A stretch of 25,021 bases of DNA from Anaerolineae bacterium (lineage in GTDB: Bacteria > Chloroflexota > Anaerolineae > 4572-78 > J111): positions 1 to 25,021 of the forward strand of contig JAHDWA010000104.1 of NCBI GenBank assembly GCA_023382535.1, in the 5' to 3' direction. The notes beneath the pieces are model-generated. The model was not told the origin of the DNA. It saw only the letters and a program-made list of their open reading frames with translations, and did no database searches. The translations under genes and the position numbers were made by a program. Below are positions 13,466 through 22,439 of the stretch, piece by piece. Position 1 is the first letter of the stretch. Every line of letters begins with the position of its first letter.

Positions 13466-14824
13466 GTGAAAAATTTGCTTTTTGCTCGGAGCTATAAGAA
13501 AATCTTGATTCTGCTTATAATCTTGAACACAGACGTGTTAGGCTGCACGACCTCCTCGCCGCAAAAACTGCCTGAAACACCCGTCCCTTTAGAAATCGGT
13601 ACCCGTGAAACAAGTAACGTAACGACCCCTCCAACAGAAGAGCCTCGCCTGAGCATCTTTCATTACTTTAACGATGCCCTGGGCCGGAAATCTATGGATG
13701 AGGTGATAGCCCTATTTCACCAGGCGCATCCTGCTGTCGAGTCACTGCGTAACCCGATGGATCACGAAGCCTACAAAGTGGTCATCCCGGCCTTGTTGGC
13801 CGGCGATAATCAGCCAGACGTGTTTTCTTACTGGGCCGGGGCGCGGACACAGTTTATTGTAGATGAGGGGTATTTGCAGCCCATTGATGATTTGTGGTCC
13901 GGGAATAACCTGGATCAGGTATTTCCCCCCGGTATTGCGGCCGGAGCGACTTACAACGATCAGAAATACTTTATCCCCGTTGGCTATCACTATGTGGCTT
14001 TCTTTTATAACACGCAGCTTTTTGATACGGTTGGCGCTGCTCCCCCGTCTACCTGGGAGGATTTAAAAAATGTGGCGGCCAAGTTTAAGCAGGCTGGTAT
14101 TCCCGCGTTTGCTTTAGGCTCACGGGAACGCTGGCCGGCTCAGTTCTGGTTTGATTATTTGCTGCTGCGAACGGCTGGGCCGGCGTATCGAGCGGAGTTG
14201 ATGGCGGGTAAAAGGCTTTATACCGACCCCGAAGTGGTCCGGGTGATGGAACTGTGGCAAGAACTGATGAACGCCGGCTACTTTTACCCCGACGCCAATG
14301 CCTATGATTGGGCCGAGGCCGCCGAAGCCGTCGCCCGGGGCCAGGCCGCGATGACCCTGGTGGGTACCTGGATTACCGGCTACTACAAAAATGATTTGGG
14401 CTTAGCGCCGGAGAAGGACTATAATTACTTCGCCTTTCCCAGCATAGATCGGGGTATTCCCATGGCCGCTTTGGGGCCGATTGATGGCTTTGTGATGGCC
14501 AAAGGCGCGCTGCACCCTGAGGCGGCACACCAATTTCTGGCTTTTTTAGCTACGCCTGAACCTCAAATCATCTGGACCCAGGGGCAGGGAGCGCTGCCGC
14601 CCAGTATCAAGGTGGACCCAGGCATTTATGATCCCCTGCTTCAGCGTATTTTGAAAGATGTTGTCCAAGCCGATACCTTTGCCTTTAATTATGATCTGGC
14701 GACGCCTCCAGCCATGGCCGAAGCCGGTTTGAATGCTTTTTCTGAATTTATGGCCCAACCTGATAACTATCTCAACATCCTGCAAAAAATGGAAAGCAGC
14801 CGTCTCGAAATTTTCAAAGAGTAA
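13466..14824 (+). CDS. Extracellular solute-binding lipoprotein, sugar ABC type
   Basis: 452 residues from a GTG start. MKN plus basic residues, a hydrophobic stretch (13-20) and lipobox VLGC with Cys27 indicate export and lipid anchoring outside the membrane. The mature part matches family-1 (MalE-like) binding proteins of carbohydrate ABC transporters: LSIFHYFNDALGRKSMDEVI, VGYHYVAFFYNTQLFD, VARGQAAMTLVGTWITGYY, DGFVMAKGALHPEAAHQFLA. The usual permease and ATPase genes are absent. The gene sits between two membrane kinases, so it may present a ligand to one of them instead of feeding a transporter. That is inference. GAGGAG ends only 2 bases before the GTG, although AAAGAGG gives 4. The TTG at 13475 is an alternative but would remove part of the signal peptide. 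Confidence 0.9.
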   Translation: MKNLLFARSYKKILILLIILNTDVLGCTTSSPQKLPETPVPLEIGTRETSNVTTPPTEEPRLSIFHYFNDALGRKSMDEVIALFHQAHPAVESLRNPMDHEAYKVVIPALLAGDNQPDVFSYWAGARTQFIVDEGYLQPIDDLWSGNNLDQVFPPGIAAGATYNDQKYFIPVGYHYVAFFYNTQLFDTVGAAPPSTWEDLKNVAAKFKQAGIPAFALGSRERWPAQFWFDYLLLRTAGPAYRAELMAGKRLYTDPEVVRVMELWQELMNAGYFYPDANAYDWAEAAEAVARGQAAMTLVGTWITGYYKNDLGLAPEKDYNYFAFPSIDRGIPMAALGPIDGFVMAKGALHPEAAHQFLAFLATPEPQIIWTQGQGALPPSIKVDPGIYDPLLQRILKDVVQADTFAFNYDLATPPAMAEAGLNAFSEFMAQPDNYLNILQKMESSRLEIFKE

Positions 14825-14834
14825 GTTAGGCTAA

Positions 14835-14867
14835 AGGTGACTGGCACTTTCCAAGTGCCAGTCACCT
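14835..14867. repeat. Long perfect hairpin after solute-binding protein gene
   Basis: AGGTGACTGGCACTT (14835-14849), a 3-base loop, then the exact complement AAGTGCCAGTCACCT (14853-14867). The 15-base perfect stem begins 10 bases after the stop codon. There is no T-run on either strand, so it is more likely a REP-type repeat or transcript-stabilising hairpin than an intrinsic terminator. Confidence 0.75.
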
Positions 14868-14981
14868 AAGTAATAACGAGTAAGGACCAGTTTTGGAAAA
14901 AGGATCAGCATAGCTACTCTTTTCTAACCATTTTCCAACCGTTTCCCGGTCTAATTCATATTTTCTTCTGCTATCGTAGAC

Positions 14982-15009
14982 TTGTCCTAACCTGCTTGTG
15001 ATAGGACAA
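14982..15009. promoter_or_regulatory. Inverted repeat upstream of hybrid kinase
   Basis: TTGTCCTA (14982-14989) and TAGGACAA (15002-15009) form an exact 8-base inverted repeat with a 12-base spacer, 37-64 bases before the kinase start. A smaller one, AGCCAT-AGTC-ATGGCT (15011-15026), follows immediately. They could be an operator for a dimeric regulator or a leader hairpin. I see no clear promoter boxes nearby. Confidence 0.4.
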
Positions 15010-15045
15010 CAGCCATAGTCATGGCTTCAAGGAATTTAAAGATCT

Positions 15046-18000
15046 ATGAAGATGTTATTCTCTCCGGCGATCTCACTGATGAATCGTCTGAAATATCCTC
15101 AAAAGTTCATCCTGATTAGTCTACTGTTCGCCTTGCCCCTGGCCCTGGTGATGATCCTGCTCATCGGAGAAATCAATTCCCGGATCGAATTTGCCCAAAA
15201 AGAGATCTACGGCAATAGTTACTTGCGCCCGCTGCGCGGCCTGCTTGAGCATACTTTAGAAAATAAGATGCTGGCCGACACCTACCTGCACGGCGATGCC
15301 TCATTGAAAGCGCAGCTCCTGAGCAATCAAGCTAAAATTGACCAGGATTTTGCGGCGCTGGCCGCAGTCCAGCAAAAACTCGGTCCCACCCTGGAGACTG
15401 CTGAACAGTTCAATAAGCTCCAGGAGAGTTGGCAAAATCTTAAAGCCGACCTGCTCAGCCGAAATGTGACTGTGAGTGAAGAGCTGCACAACCAATTCAT
15501 TGGTGAAATTCGCGCCCTTTTCTCCCGTGTCGGCGATACCTCTAACCTCATCCTTGACCCCTATCTGGAAACTCATTACCTGATGGATGCTGTGCTGCTC
15601 AAACTGCCCGAAGGTCAGGATTTACTGGCCCAGACCCGTTTCCTGGGGGAGCGGGCCGTCCTGGAAAAACAGCTTTCCCTCGAAGAAAAAGTGCGGATTA
15701 TTGTTTTGGGCGGCCTGGTCCGCTCTAACAGCAGAGCAGCCCAAAACGGTTTAAATGTGGCCTTTGAAAACAACAGGGCCGAGAATCTGGTGCCGGTCCT
15801 GCAAAGACCCCTCCAGGCCTCTGTTACGGCCACCGAAATGTTTTTGCAAACCCTCGACCAGGAGATTATCCACGCCGAAACGATCACCGTGGCCCCGGTC
15901 ACTTACCGTACGTCGGCCGCCAGCGCTCTCCGCGCAGGTTTTCGCTTATGGGATCAGACGATCGTCGAGCTGGATGGGTTGCTCCAGGCGCGCATTGATG
16001 GTTTCGTCCGCCAAAAAAATCTAGTCATCGGCGTGACGCTGCTGGTTTTGCTGGCCGTCGCTTATCTGTGGGGCGGATTCTATCTGGCGGTAATGCGCAC
16101 TGTGTCCAGCCTGGACGAGGCGTCGCAACGGATGGTCCGCGGCGAGATGAATGAGGGGGTTACTCTGGATAACCGCGATGAGTTGGGCCAGGTGGCTATC
16201 TCATTCAATCAAATCGCCACGGCTCTGGTTTTAGCCAGCGCCCAACGCCAGGCAGTGCTGGATAATGCCGCCGACGGCATTATTACCACCAACGAAGAAT
16301 ATATTATCGAGTCTTTTAACCCGGCGGCCGAGCGGATTTTTGGCTATCAGGCTGCCGAAGTGATCGGCCAGAACATCGAGCTGCTCATCCCGGAGACTGC
16401 TCAAATCCAGGCTGCAGACCCTTTGTTTAGCGACCGGCGGCCGCACGAACATGTCAGGGTTTTCGGCGGGCAGGAGGTCGAGGGGGTTGGCCGCCGCAAA
16501 GATGACGTCCATTTTCCGCTGGAGTTGTCTATTAGCCACATGCACCTGGGTGAGCAGCAGTATTTCATCGGCATTGTGCGCGATATTACCGAACGCAAAC
16601 GTGCTGCCGCAGAGCTGGCCCTGGCCCGCGACCAGGCCCTCGAGGCCAGCCGGGCTAAATCGGTCTTTCTGGCCAATATGAGCCATGAACTGCGCACCCC
16701 GCTGAATGCGATTATTGGCTACAGCGAGATGTTGCAGGAAGAGGCCGAGGATTTGGACCAGACCGAGTTTGTACCCGATTTGCAGAAAATCAACGCGGCC
16801 GGCAAGCATCTTTTGTCCCTTATCAGCGATATTCTGGATCTGTCCAAGATCGAGGCCGGTCGGATGGACCTCTACCTGGAAAATTTTGACATTGCAACGA
16901 TGATCAATGACGTGGTGACCACCATTCAACCACTCATTCAAAAGAATAAGAATACGCTGGTGATTGAGGGCAGCGAGCCTCTGGGGAGCATGTATGCCGA
17001 CTTAACCAAAGTCCGCCAGATCATCTTTAACCTGCTGAGCAACGCCAGCAAATTTACCGAGCGCGGCCAGATCACCCTCACCGTCGAAAGGATGAATGAT
17101 TCCTCCGCAAATGATATTTTCAGCCCTCATCACCTGCCCCCCGCAGTTCAGGAGGGGTCAGCCTTCATCCTTTTTAAGGTATCCGATACCGGCATCGGGA
17201 TGACGCCAGAGCAGCTAGACAAGCTGTTTCAGGAATTCAGCCAGGCCGACGCTTCGACCACGCGCAGGTATGGCGGCACAGGCCTGGGCCTGGCCATTAG
17301 CCGCCACTTTTGCCAGATGATGGGCGGCGATATTGTAGTGGAGAGCCAAGCAGGCCACGGCTCGACCTTCACCGTCCGGCTGCCGGTGCAGGTAGCCAGG
17401 GAACCGGTCGCAGCTCCGGTTGGCCCCACTCCGGCCTTAACTCCGGCCAGTCCCGTCTCAAGCGGCAAAGATGTGATTTTGGTGATTGACGACGATCCGT
17501 CGGTGCGCGACTTGATGGAGCGGTTTTTACAGAAAGAAGGCTTCCAAGTCGAAACGGCGGCCAGCGGCGAGGCAGGGTTGCGTTTGGCCAAAGAACTGCA
17601 CCCGGCAGCGATCACCCTGGATGTCATGATGCCCGGCCTGGACGGCTGGGCCGTGCTCACGGCGCTGAAAGCTGACCCGACGGTCGCTGATATTCCGGTG
17701 GTGATGCTGACGATGATGAACGATAAGAACCTGGGGTACGCGCTGGGGGCATCGGACTACTTAACCAAGCCGATTGAGCGGGACCGCCTGGCGGCCGTGC
17801 TCAGCAAGTATCGCTGCGAGGTGCCGGAATGTTCGGTCCTGCTGGTCGAGGATGACGAAGTTGCCCGCGAGATGATGCGCCGCATGCTGGAAAAAGCAGG
17901 CTGGAGCGTGGCCGAAGCGGAGAATGGCCGGGTGGCGTTGGAACGCGTGGCCGAGTGCCGCCCGGAGCTTATTCTGCTGGATTTGATGATGCCGGAAATG

Positions 18001-18225
18001 GATGGGTTTCAGTTCATTGCCGAACTACGCCAGAGGCCAGAGGCGCAAAAGATTCCAATTGTAGTTATCACGGCCATGAGCCTGACCGAAGCGGAACGGC
18101 AGCGGCTCAACGGGTCCGTCATCCAGGTTTTGCAAAAGGGAGCGTACAGCCGGGAAGAGTTGCTGGAGCAGGTGCGCAGCTTGGTGGCGGCTTCTCTGCA
18201 CGCGGCCAAGAGGGAGGCCGGTTAG
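15046..18225 (+). CDS. Membrane hybrid histidine kinase with two receiver domains
   Basis: 1059 residues. Membrane helix 1 is at about 21-43. A mostly helical extracytoplasmic sensor follows, including the segment [16 protein letters not shown] seen in helical-bundle sensors. Membrane helix 2 is at 326-346. Then come HAMP, PAS (about 400-510, ending ITERKR), HisKA with His547 (MSHELRTP), HATPase ([26 protein letters not shown]), a Pro/Ala-rich linker, receiver 1 (Asp859 in TLDVMMPG) and receiver 2 (Asp979 in LLDLMMPE). It is a phosphorelay kinase, but no Hpt domain is visible in it. The next kinase gene starts 19 bases downstream, so the two are co-transcribed. The ribosome binding site is weak (AAGGA 12 bases before the ATG). 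Confidence 0.93.
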   Translation: MKMLFSPAISLMNRLKYPQKFILISLLFALPLALVMILLIGEINSRIEFAQKEIYGNSYLRPLRGLLEHTLENKMLADTYLHGDASLKAQLLSNQAKIDQDFAALAAVQQKLGPTLETAEQFNKLQESWQNLKADLLSRNVTVSEELHNQFIGEIRALFSRVGDTSNLILDPYLETHYLMDAVLLKLPEGQDLLAQTRFLGERAVLEKQLSLEEKVRIIVLGGLVRSNSRAAQNGLNVAFENNRAENLVPVLQRPLQASVTATEMFLQTLDQEIIHAETITVAPVTYRTSAASALRAGFRLWDQTIVELDGLLQARIDGFVRQKNLVIGVTLLVLLAVAYLWGGFYLAVMRTVSSLDEASQRMVRGEMNEGVTLDNRDELGQVAISFNQIATALVLASAQRQAVLDNAADGIITTNEEYIIESFNPAAERIFGYQAAEVIGQNIELLIPETAQIQAADPLFSDRRPHEHVRVFGGQEVEGVGRRKDDVHFPLELSISHMHLGEQQYFIGIVRDITERKRAAAELALARDQALEASRAKSVFLANMSHELRTPLNAIIGYSEMLQEEAEDLDQTEFVPDLQKINAAGKHLLSLISDILDLSKIEAGRMDLYLENFDIATMINDVVTTIQPLIQKNKNTLVIEGSEPLGSMYADLTKVRQIIFNLLSNASKFTERGQITLTVERMNDSSANDIFSPHHLPPAVQEGSAFILFKVSDTGIGMTPEQLDKLFQEFSQADASTTRRYGGTGLGLAISRHFCQMMGGDIVVESQAGHGSTFTVRLPVQVAREPVAAPVGPTPALTPASPVSSGKDVILVIDDDPSVRDLMERFLQKEGFQVETAASGEAGLRLAKELHPAAITLDVMMPGLDGWAVLTALKADPTVADIPVVMLTMMNDKNLGYALGASDYLTKPIERDRLAAVLSKYRCEVPECSVLLVEDDEVAREMMRRMLEKAGWSVAEAENGRVALERVAECRPELILLDLMMPEMDGFQFIAELRQRPEAQKIPIVVITAMSLTEAERQRLNGSVIQVLQKGAYSREELLEQVRSLVAASLHAAKREAG

Positions 18226-18244
18226 GTGAAGTGAGGTAAAAGCG

Positions 18245-19960
18245 GTGGCCACGCGCAAGCAAACAGATCGGGATTTGCGTCAACAAAATGAATATCTGAA
18301 CGCCCTGCATGAGACCACCCTGGCCCTGATGAAGCGGCTGGAACTGGCAGACCTGCTGCAAGCCATCGTTACCCGCGCCGCCCAACTACTGGATACGGCG
18401 CACGGGTATGTCAGTCTGGTTGAGCCTGACCAGACAGGAGTAACCATCAAGGTTGGCATTGGCTTGTTCAGCCAGCATATTGGCTACAGGTCCGAACTTG
18501 GCGAAGGCTTAACCGGGCAGGTCTGGCAGACCGGTCAGCTTGTCGTGGTAGACGATTATGATACATGGCCCGAACGCGCCGCAAAATTTGGTTACAACGT
18601 TGTCGGGGGGGCGGTAGGCCTACCTCTAACCTCTGGTGGGCAGATGTTGGGCGTCCTGGGGGTAGCTTCTCTGCCGGGGTCGCAGCGAAAGTTCAGCCAG
18701 CGTGAAATCGAACTATTGAGTGGTTTTGCCCCACTGGCCTCAATTGCCCTGGACAATGCTCGGCTGTATACGGCTGCCCAGCAGGAGTTGGTTGAGCGGC
18801 AGCGAGCCGTCGAGGCGCTCCAGGAAAGCGAAGAGCGCTATCGCCGCTTGATTGAACTCTCCCCGGAGATGATCGCCGTCCAAAGCGAAGGCCGCTTTGT
18901 TTACGTCAATCCGGCCGGACTGCATCTGCTGGCAGCCAAAACCACCGCCGACCTGGTCGGCCGGTCTATTCTGGACATCGTTCACCCCGATTATCGCGCA
19001 GTGGTCGCCAGCCGCGCCCGTCAAACCCAGGAAGCGCGGGAGCAGGTTAACCTGCTGGAGCAGAAGTACGTCCGCCTTGATGGGCAAATTATTGATGTCG
19101 AGGTGGCGGCGACGCCCATCACCTACGCCGGCAAACCGGCTGTCCAAACCGTTGTCAGGGATATTAGCCAGCGCAAGCGGGTCGAAGAAACGCTGCAACA
19201 GGCCAAAGAAGCCGCTGAGGCCGCCAACCTGGCCAAGAGCCAATTTTTGACCAATATCAGCCACGAACTCAGGACGCCCCTCAATGCTATCATTGGCTAC
19301 AGCGGGCTGCTGGTCGAAGAGGTCGAGGACACGGGGCAGGCGGAACTTATCCCTGATTTGCAGAAAATCAGTAAAGCGGCGACACATCTGCTGCATATCA
19401 TCAACGATCTGCTCGATCTTTCTAAATTTGAAGCTAACGAAATGGAGCTTTACCCGGAGAGTTTTGAGGTCAGCGCGCTGGTTGAGGCCGTAGTGGCTCG
19501 AGCCAAACCTTTGGTTGAACCTAGAGGGAACATATTGGAGGTCCATTGTGCTGACAACCTGGGTTCAATGTCCGCCGACCCCGTCCGGGTGCGGCAAATA
19601 CTGATGAATTTATTGGCTAACGCGGCCAAGTTTACGGAGCAAGGTACAATTGCTCTAACAGTTGAAAGGGAGATTGCCGAGGACAGACTCCCCAGCACCC
19701 CTGCCAAAATTATCTTTTGTGTGAAAGACACCGGTATTGGTATACCTCCGGCTCAGGTGCAGCATCTTTTTCAAGCTTTTACCCAGGCTGATCTTTCAAC
19801 AACCCGCAAGTATGGCGGCGTTGGCCTGGGGCTGGCGCTTAGCCAGCGCCTTTGCCAGATGATGGGGGGAGAGATTACGGTGCAGAGTGAGCTAGGTCAA
19901 GGCTCGACCTTTACCGTTTGTCTCCCGGCAGCCGGAGAACGGATGGAATGTAATGGTTAA
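18245..19960 (+). CDS. Cytoplasmic GAF-PAS sensor histidine kinase
   Basis: 571 residues from GTG (GAGGT 7 bases upstream). No membrane segment is present. A GAF domain spans about 30-180, a short coiled coil follows, a PAS domain spans about 197-315 ([18 protein letters not shown] to the [10 protein letters not shown] end), then HisKA with His340 (ISHELRTP), and HATPase with [16 protein letters not shown] and [10 protein letters not shown]. It therefore senses an internal cue such as a small molecule or redox state. Its core is close to the two membrane kinases in this island. It lacks a receiver, but the next gene, overlapping by 8 bases, encodes one, which is the most obvious partner. Confidence 0.93.
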   Translation: MATRKQTDRDLRQQNEYLNALHETTLALMKRLELADLLQAIVTRAAQLLDTAHGYVSLVEPDQTGVTIKVGIGLFSQHIGYRSELGEGLTGQVWQTGQLVVVDDYDTWPERAAKFGYNVVGGAVGLPLTSGGQMLGVLGVASLPGSQRKFSQREIELLSGFAPLASIALDNARLYTAAQQELVERQRAVEALQESEERYRRLIELSPEMIAVQSEGRFVYVNPAGLHLLAAKTTADLVGRSILDIVHPDYRAVVASRARQTQEAREQVNLLEQKYVRLDGQIIDVEVAATPITYAGKPAVQTVVRDISQRKRVEETLQQAKEAAEAANLAKSQFLTNISHELRTPLNAIIGYSGLLVEEVEDTGQAELIPDLQKISKAATHLLHIINDLLDLSKFEANEMELYPESFEVSALVEAVVARAKPLVEPRGNILEVHCADNLGSMSADPVRVRQILMNLLANAAKFTEQGTIALTVEREIAEDRLPSTPAKIIFCVKDTGIGIPPAQVQHLFQAFTQADLSTTRKYGGVGLGLALSQRLCQMMGGEITVQSELGQGSTFTVCLPAAGERMECNG

Positions 19961-20315
19961 GATACTTTTGGTTGAAGACAACGAAACGAACCGCGATATG
20001 TTATCCCGGCGCCTGACCCGCAAAGGCTACCAGGTTATCATTGCCGTTGACGGCGCTGAAGGTTTGAGTCTGGCCCAACAACAACGGCCTGATTTGATCT
20101 TAATGGATATGAGTTTGCCGGTGCTGGACGGCTGGGAGGCAAGCCGCCAGCTCAAAACCAGCGCCGCCACCTGCGCCATTCCCATCATTGCCCTGACCGC
20201 CCACGCCATGGCAGGCGACCGGGAGAAGGCGTTAGAAGCGGGCTGCGATGAATATGAAACCAAACCGGTTGAATTTCAACGCCTCTTGAACAAAATCGAA
20301 GCTTTATTAAATTGA
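19953..20315 (+). CDS. Single-domain response regulator (CheY/DivK-like)
   Basis: 120 residues, a receiver domain only. The acidic pocket residues are in [11 protein letters not shown], the phospho-acceptor is Asp52 ([13 protein letters not shown]), Thr/Ser switch position in IIALTAHAM, and the conserved Lys in YETKPVEF. The pattern is close to DivK-like receivers that carry phosphate between kinases. Its ATG overlaps the end of the GAF-PAS kinase gene (ATGGTTAA), indicating translational coupling and a dedicated pair. No output domain is present, so it must act by protein contact or phosphate transfer. Confidence 0.93.
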   Translation: MVKILLVEDNETNRDMLSRRLTRKGYQVIIAVDGAEGLSLAQQQRPDLILMDMSLPVLDGWEASRQLKTSAATCAIPIIALTAHAMAGDREKALEAGCDEYETKPVEFQRLLNKIEALLN

Positions 20316-20400
20316 AAATTTGCCAGATTATGAGGCGTGGGTAAACTCAGGAGTCCTTATGGTGAGTACGACTTGCCGAGGAGCAAAGGGAGCATAGTGG

Positions 20401-21606
20401 GTGGCCGATCCAGCAACTTCTGACTCAGCAGCGGAACAAGTCTCCCGGCGCGGCCTGGTGCTGGTGGTTGACGACAACGAGATGAATCGTGACATGCTGT
20501 CGCGCCGCTTGCAGCGACAGGGTCACCAGGTTGAAATTGCCACCAATGGTCGTGAAGCCCTGGCAATGATCGAGGCGCACAAGTTTGACTTGGTGCTGCT
20601 CGACATTATGATGCCGGAGATGAACGGCTATGAGGTGCTGGAGTTCTTAAAGGCTGATCATAACCTGCGGCATCTGCCTGTCATTATGATTACGGCCGTG
20701 GATGAGATCGAGAGCGTGGTCCGCTGTATTGAACTGGGAGCCGACGATTACCTGCCCAAACCGTTCAACCCGGTGCTGTTGAAAGCTCGGATCAACGCCT
20801 CGTTGGAAAAGAAATGGCTGCGCGACCAGCAGGAAGCCTATACCCATCAGCTTGATCTCGAAAACCGGCGCAAATCGGAGGAATTGGAACAGGCCCGCCA
20901 GATTCAGCTTTTAATGCTGCCGACAGCGCCGCCGCTGCTGCCTCAACTGGAGATTGCAGCCTGCCAGAAAACTGCTTCCGAAGTGGGCGGCGATTATTAC
21001 GACTTTTTCCCCCGCGATGATGGCAAACTGTTTATAGCCATTGGCGATGCCACCGGTCACGGGGTTAGTTCGGGCTTGATGGTGGCCATGACCAAGGCCT
21101 CCCTCATGGCCACCGAAGAAGCTGAGCCAACCACCGCGGTTAAAAAAATTAATCGCGTGTTGACCCGCATTGACCTAGGCCGGCAGCTCAACATGTCGCT
21201 TATGCTGTTGGAAGTCTCACCCGCACAGAACGGCAGGGTCATGGTCCGGGCCAGCGGCGGCGGCATTCCTCCCATCTATATCCTGCGCCCCGGCGGCCTG
21301 GCCGAAGAAGTCATGATCTCCGGCCTGCCGCTCGGCGTTACCGAACAAACATACTATACCTTAACCGAGTTTACCCTTAAGCCCGGCGAGGTTATCCTTC
21401 TGATGTCGGATGGTTTGCCTGAAACGTTTAATTCGCGCCGCGAGCTGCTGGGTTTTAAGCAGCTCAAGCAGGCCCTCCAGCAGTTCGATATCGCCTGCCT
21501 GACCGCCGAGCAAATTTTAGACCGGGTCAGCACCATTAGCGACAAGTGGGCTGACGGCTATCCCCTCCAGGACGACGTAACCCTGGTCGCCCTGAAAGTG
21601 AAGTAA
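20401..21606 (+). CDS. Receiver-SpoIIE/RsbU-type PP2C phosphatase
   Basis: 401 residues from GTG, with AAGGGAG 8 bases upstream. The N-terminal receiver is at about 18-135 (VLVVDDNEMNRD, phospho-acceptor Asp68 in LLDIMMPEMNG, Lys in YLPKPFNP). A coiled-coil linker (about 140-170) leads to a SpoIIE-type Ser/Thr phosphatase domain with the metal-binding motifs GGDYYDF, GDATGHG, MSDGLPE and DDVTLV. Proteins of this layout dephosphorylate STAS anti-anti-sigma proteins once the receiver is phosphorylated, so this is the likely output of the kinase island. No STAS protein, anti-sigma factor or sigma factor lies nearby, so the target is encoded elsewhere. The gene is last on this strand, with a 17-base convergent gap after it. 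Confidence 0.93.
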   Translation: MADPATSDSAAEQVSRRGLVLVVDDNEMNRDMLSRRLQRQGHQVEIATNGREALAMIEAHKFDLVLLDIMMPEMNGYEVLEFLKADHNLRHLPVIMITAVDEIESVVRCIELGADDYLPKPFNPVLLKARINASLEKKWLRDQQEAYTHQLDLENRRKSEELEQARQIQLLMLPTAPPLLPQLEIAACQKTASEVGGDYYDFFPRDDGKLFIAIGDATGHGVSSGLMVAMTKASLMATEEAEPTTAVKKINRVLTRIDLGRQLNMSLMLLEVSPAQNGRVMVRASGGGIPPIYILRPGGLAEEVMISGLPLGVTEQTYYTLTEFTLKPGEVILLMSDGLPETFNSRRELLGFKQLKQALQQFDIACLTAEQILDRVSTISDKWADGYPLQDDVTLVALKVK

Positions 21607-21615
21607 CTGCCAGCA

Positions 21616-21645
21616 GTCAATGATCAATTCTCAATGGTCAATTGG
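21616..21645. repeat. CAAT-rich degenerate tandem repeat at a gene end
   Basis: Repeated variants of GTCAATG, ATCAATT, CTCAATG and GTCAATT run through the convergent junction and into the last codons and stop of the leftward gene. Read on the minus strand it gives TTGACCATTGAGAATTGA, where the final TGA is the stop codon. It resembles the short CAATT-type intergenic tandem words found in many genomes. Confidence 0.45.
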
Positions 21646-22424
21646 CTGACCTCCAACCACTGCTGCCCCGGCGTGGTTAACAGGCCGTATTTGAAGCTCC
21701 CCCGCGGCGTTGCCACCATGTATTGATTGTCTATCCAGAGTACAAAACCTAGCGGCCCTTTGGGTGGAGTCTGGCAGCCGAGGATGGTTTGACCGTCCAC
21801 GCTGAAGTGGGCGGTTTTTGGCTGCCAATCAATGGCATAAGTATGCCACTCGGTCATCGCCGCCGGCACAAGCGCTTCACTAACGTTAATCGCTTTTTGC
21901 CCAATGGGCCAAAAGGTGCGGTAAAGCGGGCCGATGTTCATCAGGGGTACGGCCAGCGGTGCAGTCGGCAGGAGGGCAAAAAAGGGCCAGCGGAGCGCAT
22001 CCAGCGTGCCCGCTTTCCAGCCGGGGCCGGGCGTGTTCAGGTCAAGCTTCAAGTTGGAAGGGGGAGAACTGTAGAAAAACCAGATGACTCGCGGCAGCGC
22101 CGGCCAGCGCCAGCCGGTCATCATAAAAGGGTCGTTCCAGAAGCCGAAGCCGGCGGTGCCCTTCAACTCCCCGGCGGGATGGGAGAAACGCGCCCGCACC
22201 GTCATCTGTAAGGGAGACCGCCACAAAAAATCGCGGCGAGCCAGGACTTGGTAATCGTCAATCTGGGCGTCGGTGTACTGCCCGGCGACGGTATCGGTAT
22301 TGACCAGGCGCAGGCTGTCGCCGGTAAGTTCGAGCGAGCCGTTTCCTCTGATGAAGGTTTTCAAGGGAGGGGGGAGAGGAGCATTGGGGGGAAAGCTATT
22401 AAGTGTTATCCGATTTTGCGCCAT
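21624..22424 (-). CDS. LamG/GH16-like jelly-roll protein, probably non-catalytic
   Basis: 266 residues from the ATG at 22424, with GAGG 5 bases upstream. The C-terminal half carries a concanavalin-A-like beta-sandwich pattern: TEWHTYAIDWQPKTAHFSVD, then GQTIL, PLGFVLWIDNQYMVATPRG. Earlier, GTAGFGFWNDPFM fits a strand of the same fold. Similar proteins are often called family-16 glycosyl hydrolases, but the ExDxxE catalytic motif is not visible, so I infer binding or a structural role. No signal peptide is seen, so it appears cytoplasmic. It lies 15 bases after the ATPase/TPR gene and is probably co-transcribed. The last residues (LTIEN) are encoded by a repeat tract. Confidence 0.7.
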   Translation of the reverse strand: MAQNRITLNSFPPNAPLPPPLKTFIRGNGSLELTGDSLRLVNTDTVAGQYTDAQIDDYQVLARRDFLWRSPLQMTVRARFSHPAGELKGTAGFGFWNDPFMMTGWRWPALPRVIWFFYSSPPSNLKLDLNTPGPGWKAGTLDALRWPFFALLPTAPLAVPLMNIGPLYRTFWPIGQKAINVSEALVPAAMTEWHTYAIDWQPKTAHFSVDGQTILGCQTPPKGPLGFVLWIDNQYMVATPRGSFKYGLLTTPGQQWLEVSQLTIEN

Positions 22425-22429
22425 TTCCA

Positions 22430-22433
22430 CCTC
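22430..22433 (-). promoter_or_regulatory. Ribosome binding site deciding the ATG at 22424
   Basis: On the minus strand GAGG is followed by TGGAA and the ATG at 22424, an ideal spacing of 5. The longer GTG start at 22430 would itself be part of this ribosome binding site and has none of its own. Confidence 0.65.
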
Positions 22434-22439
22434 ATCTCA

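Noticed and set aside
13466..14824. Sugar ABC transporter operon
   Set aside because: Only the binding protein is present. No MalF/MalG-type permease or ATPase gene lies on either side.
16231..16941. Minus-strand open frame opposite the hybrid kinase
   Set aside because: It lies entirely opposite PAS/HisKA coding sequence with no ribosome binding site or recognisable protein. The same holds for the minus frames at 18740-19546 and 4133-4759.
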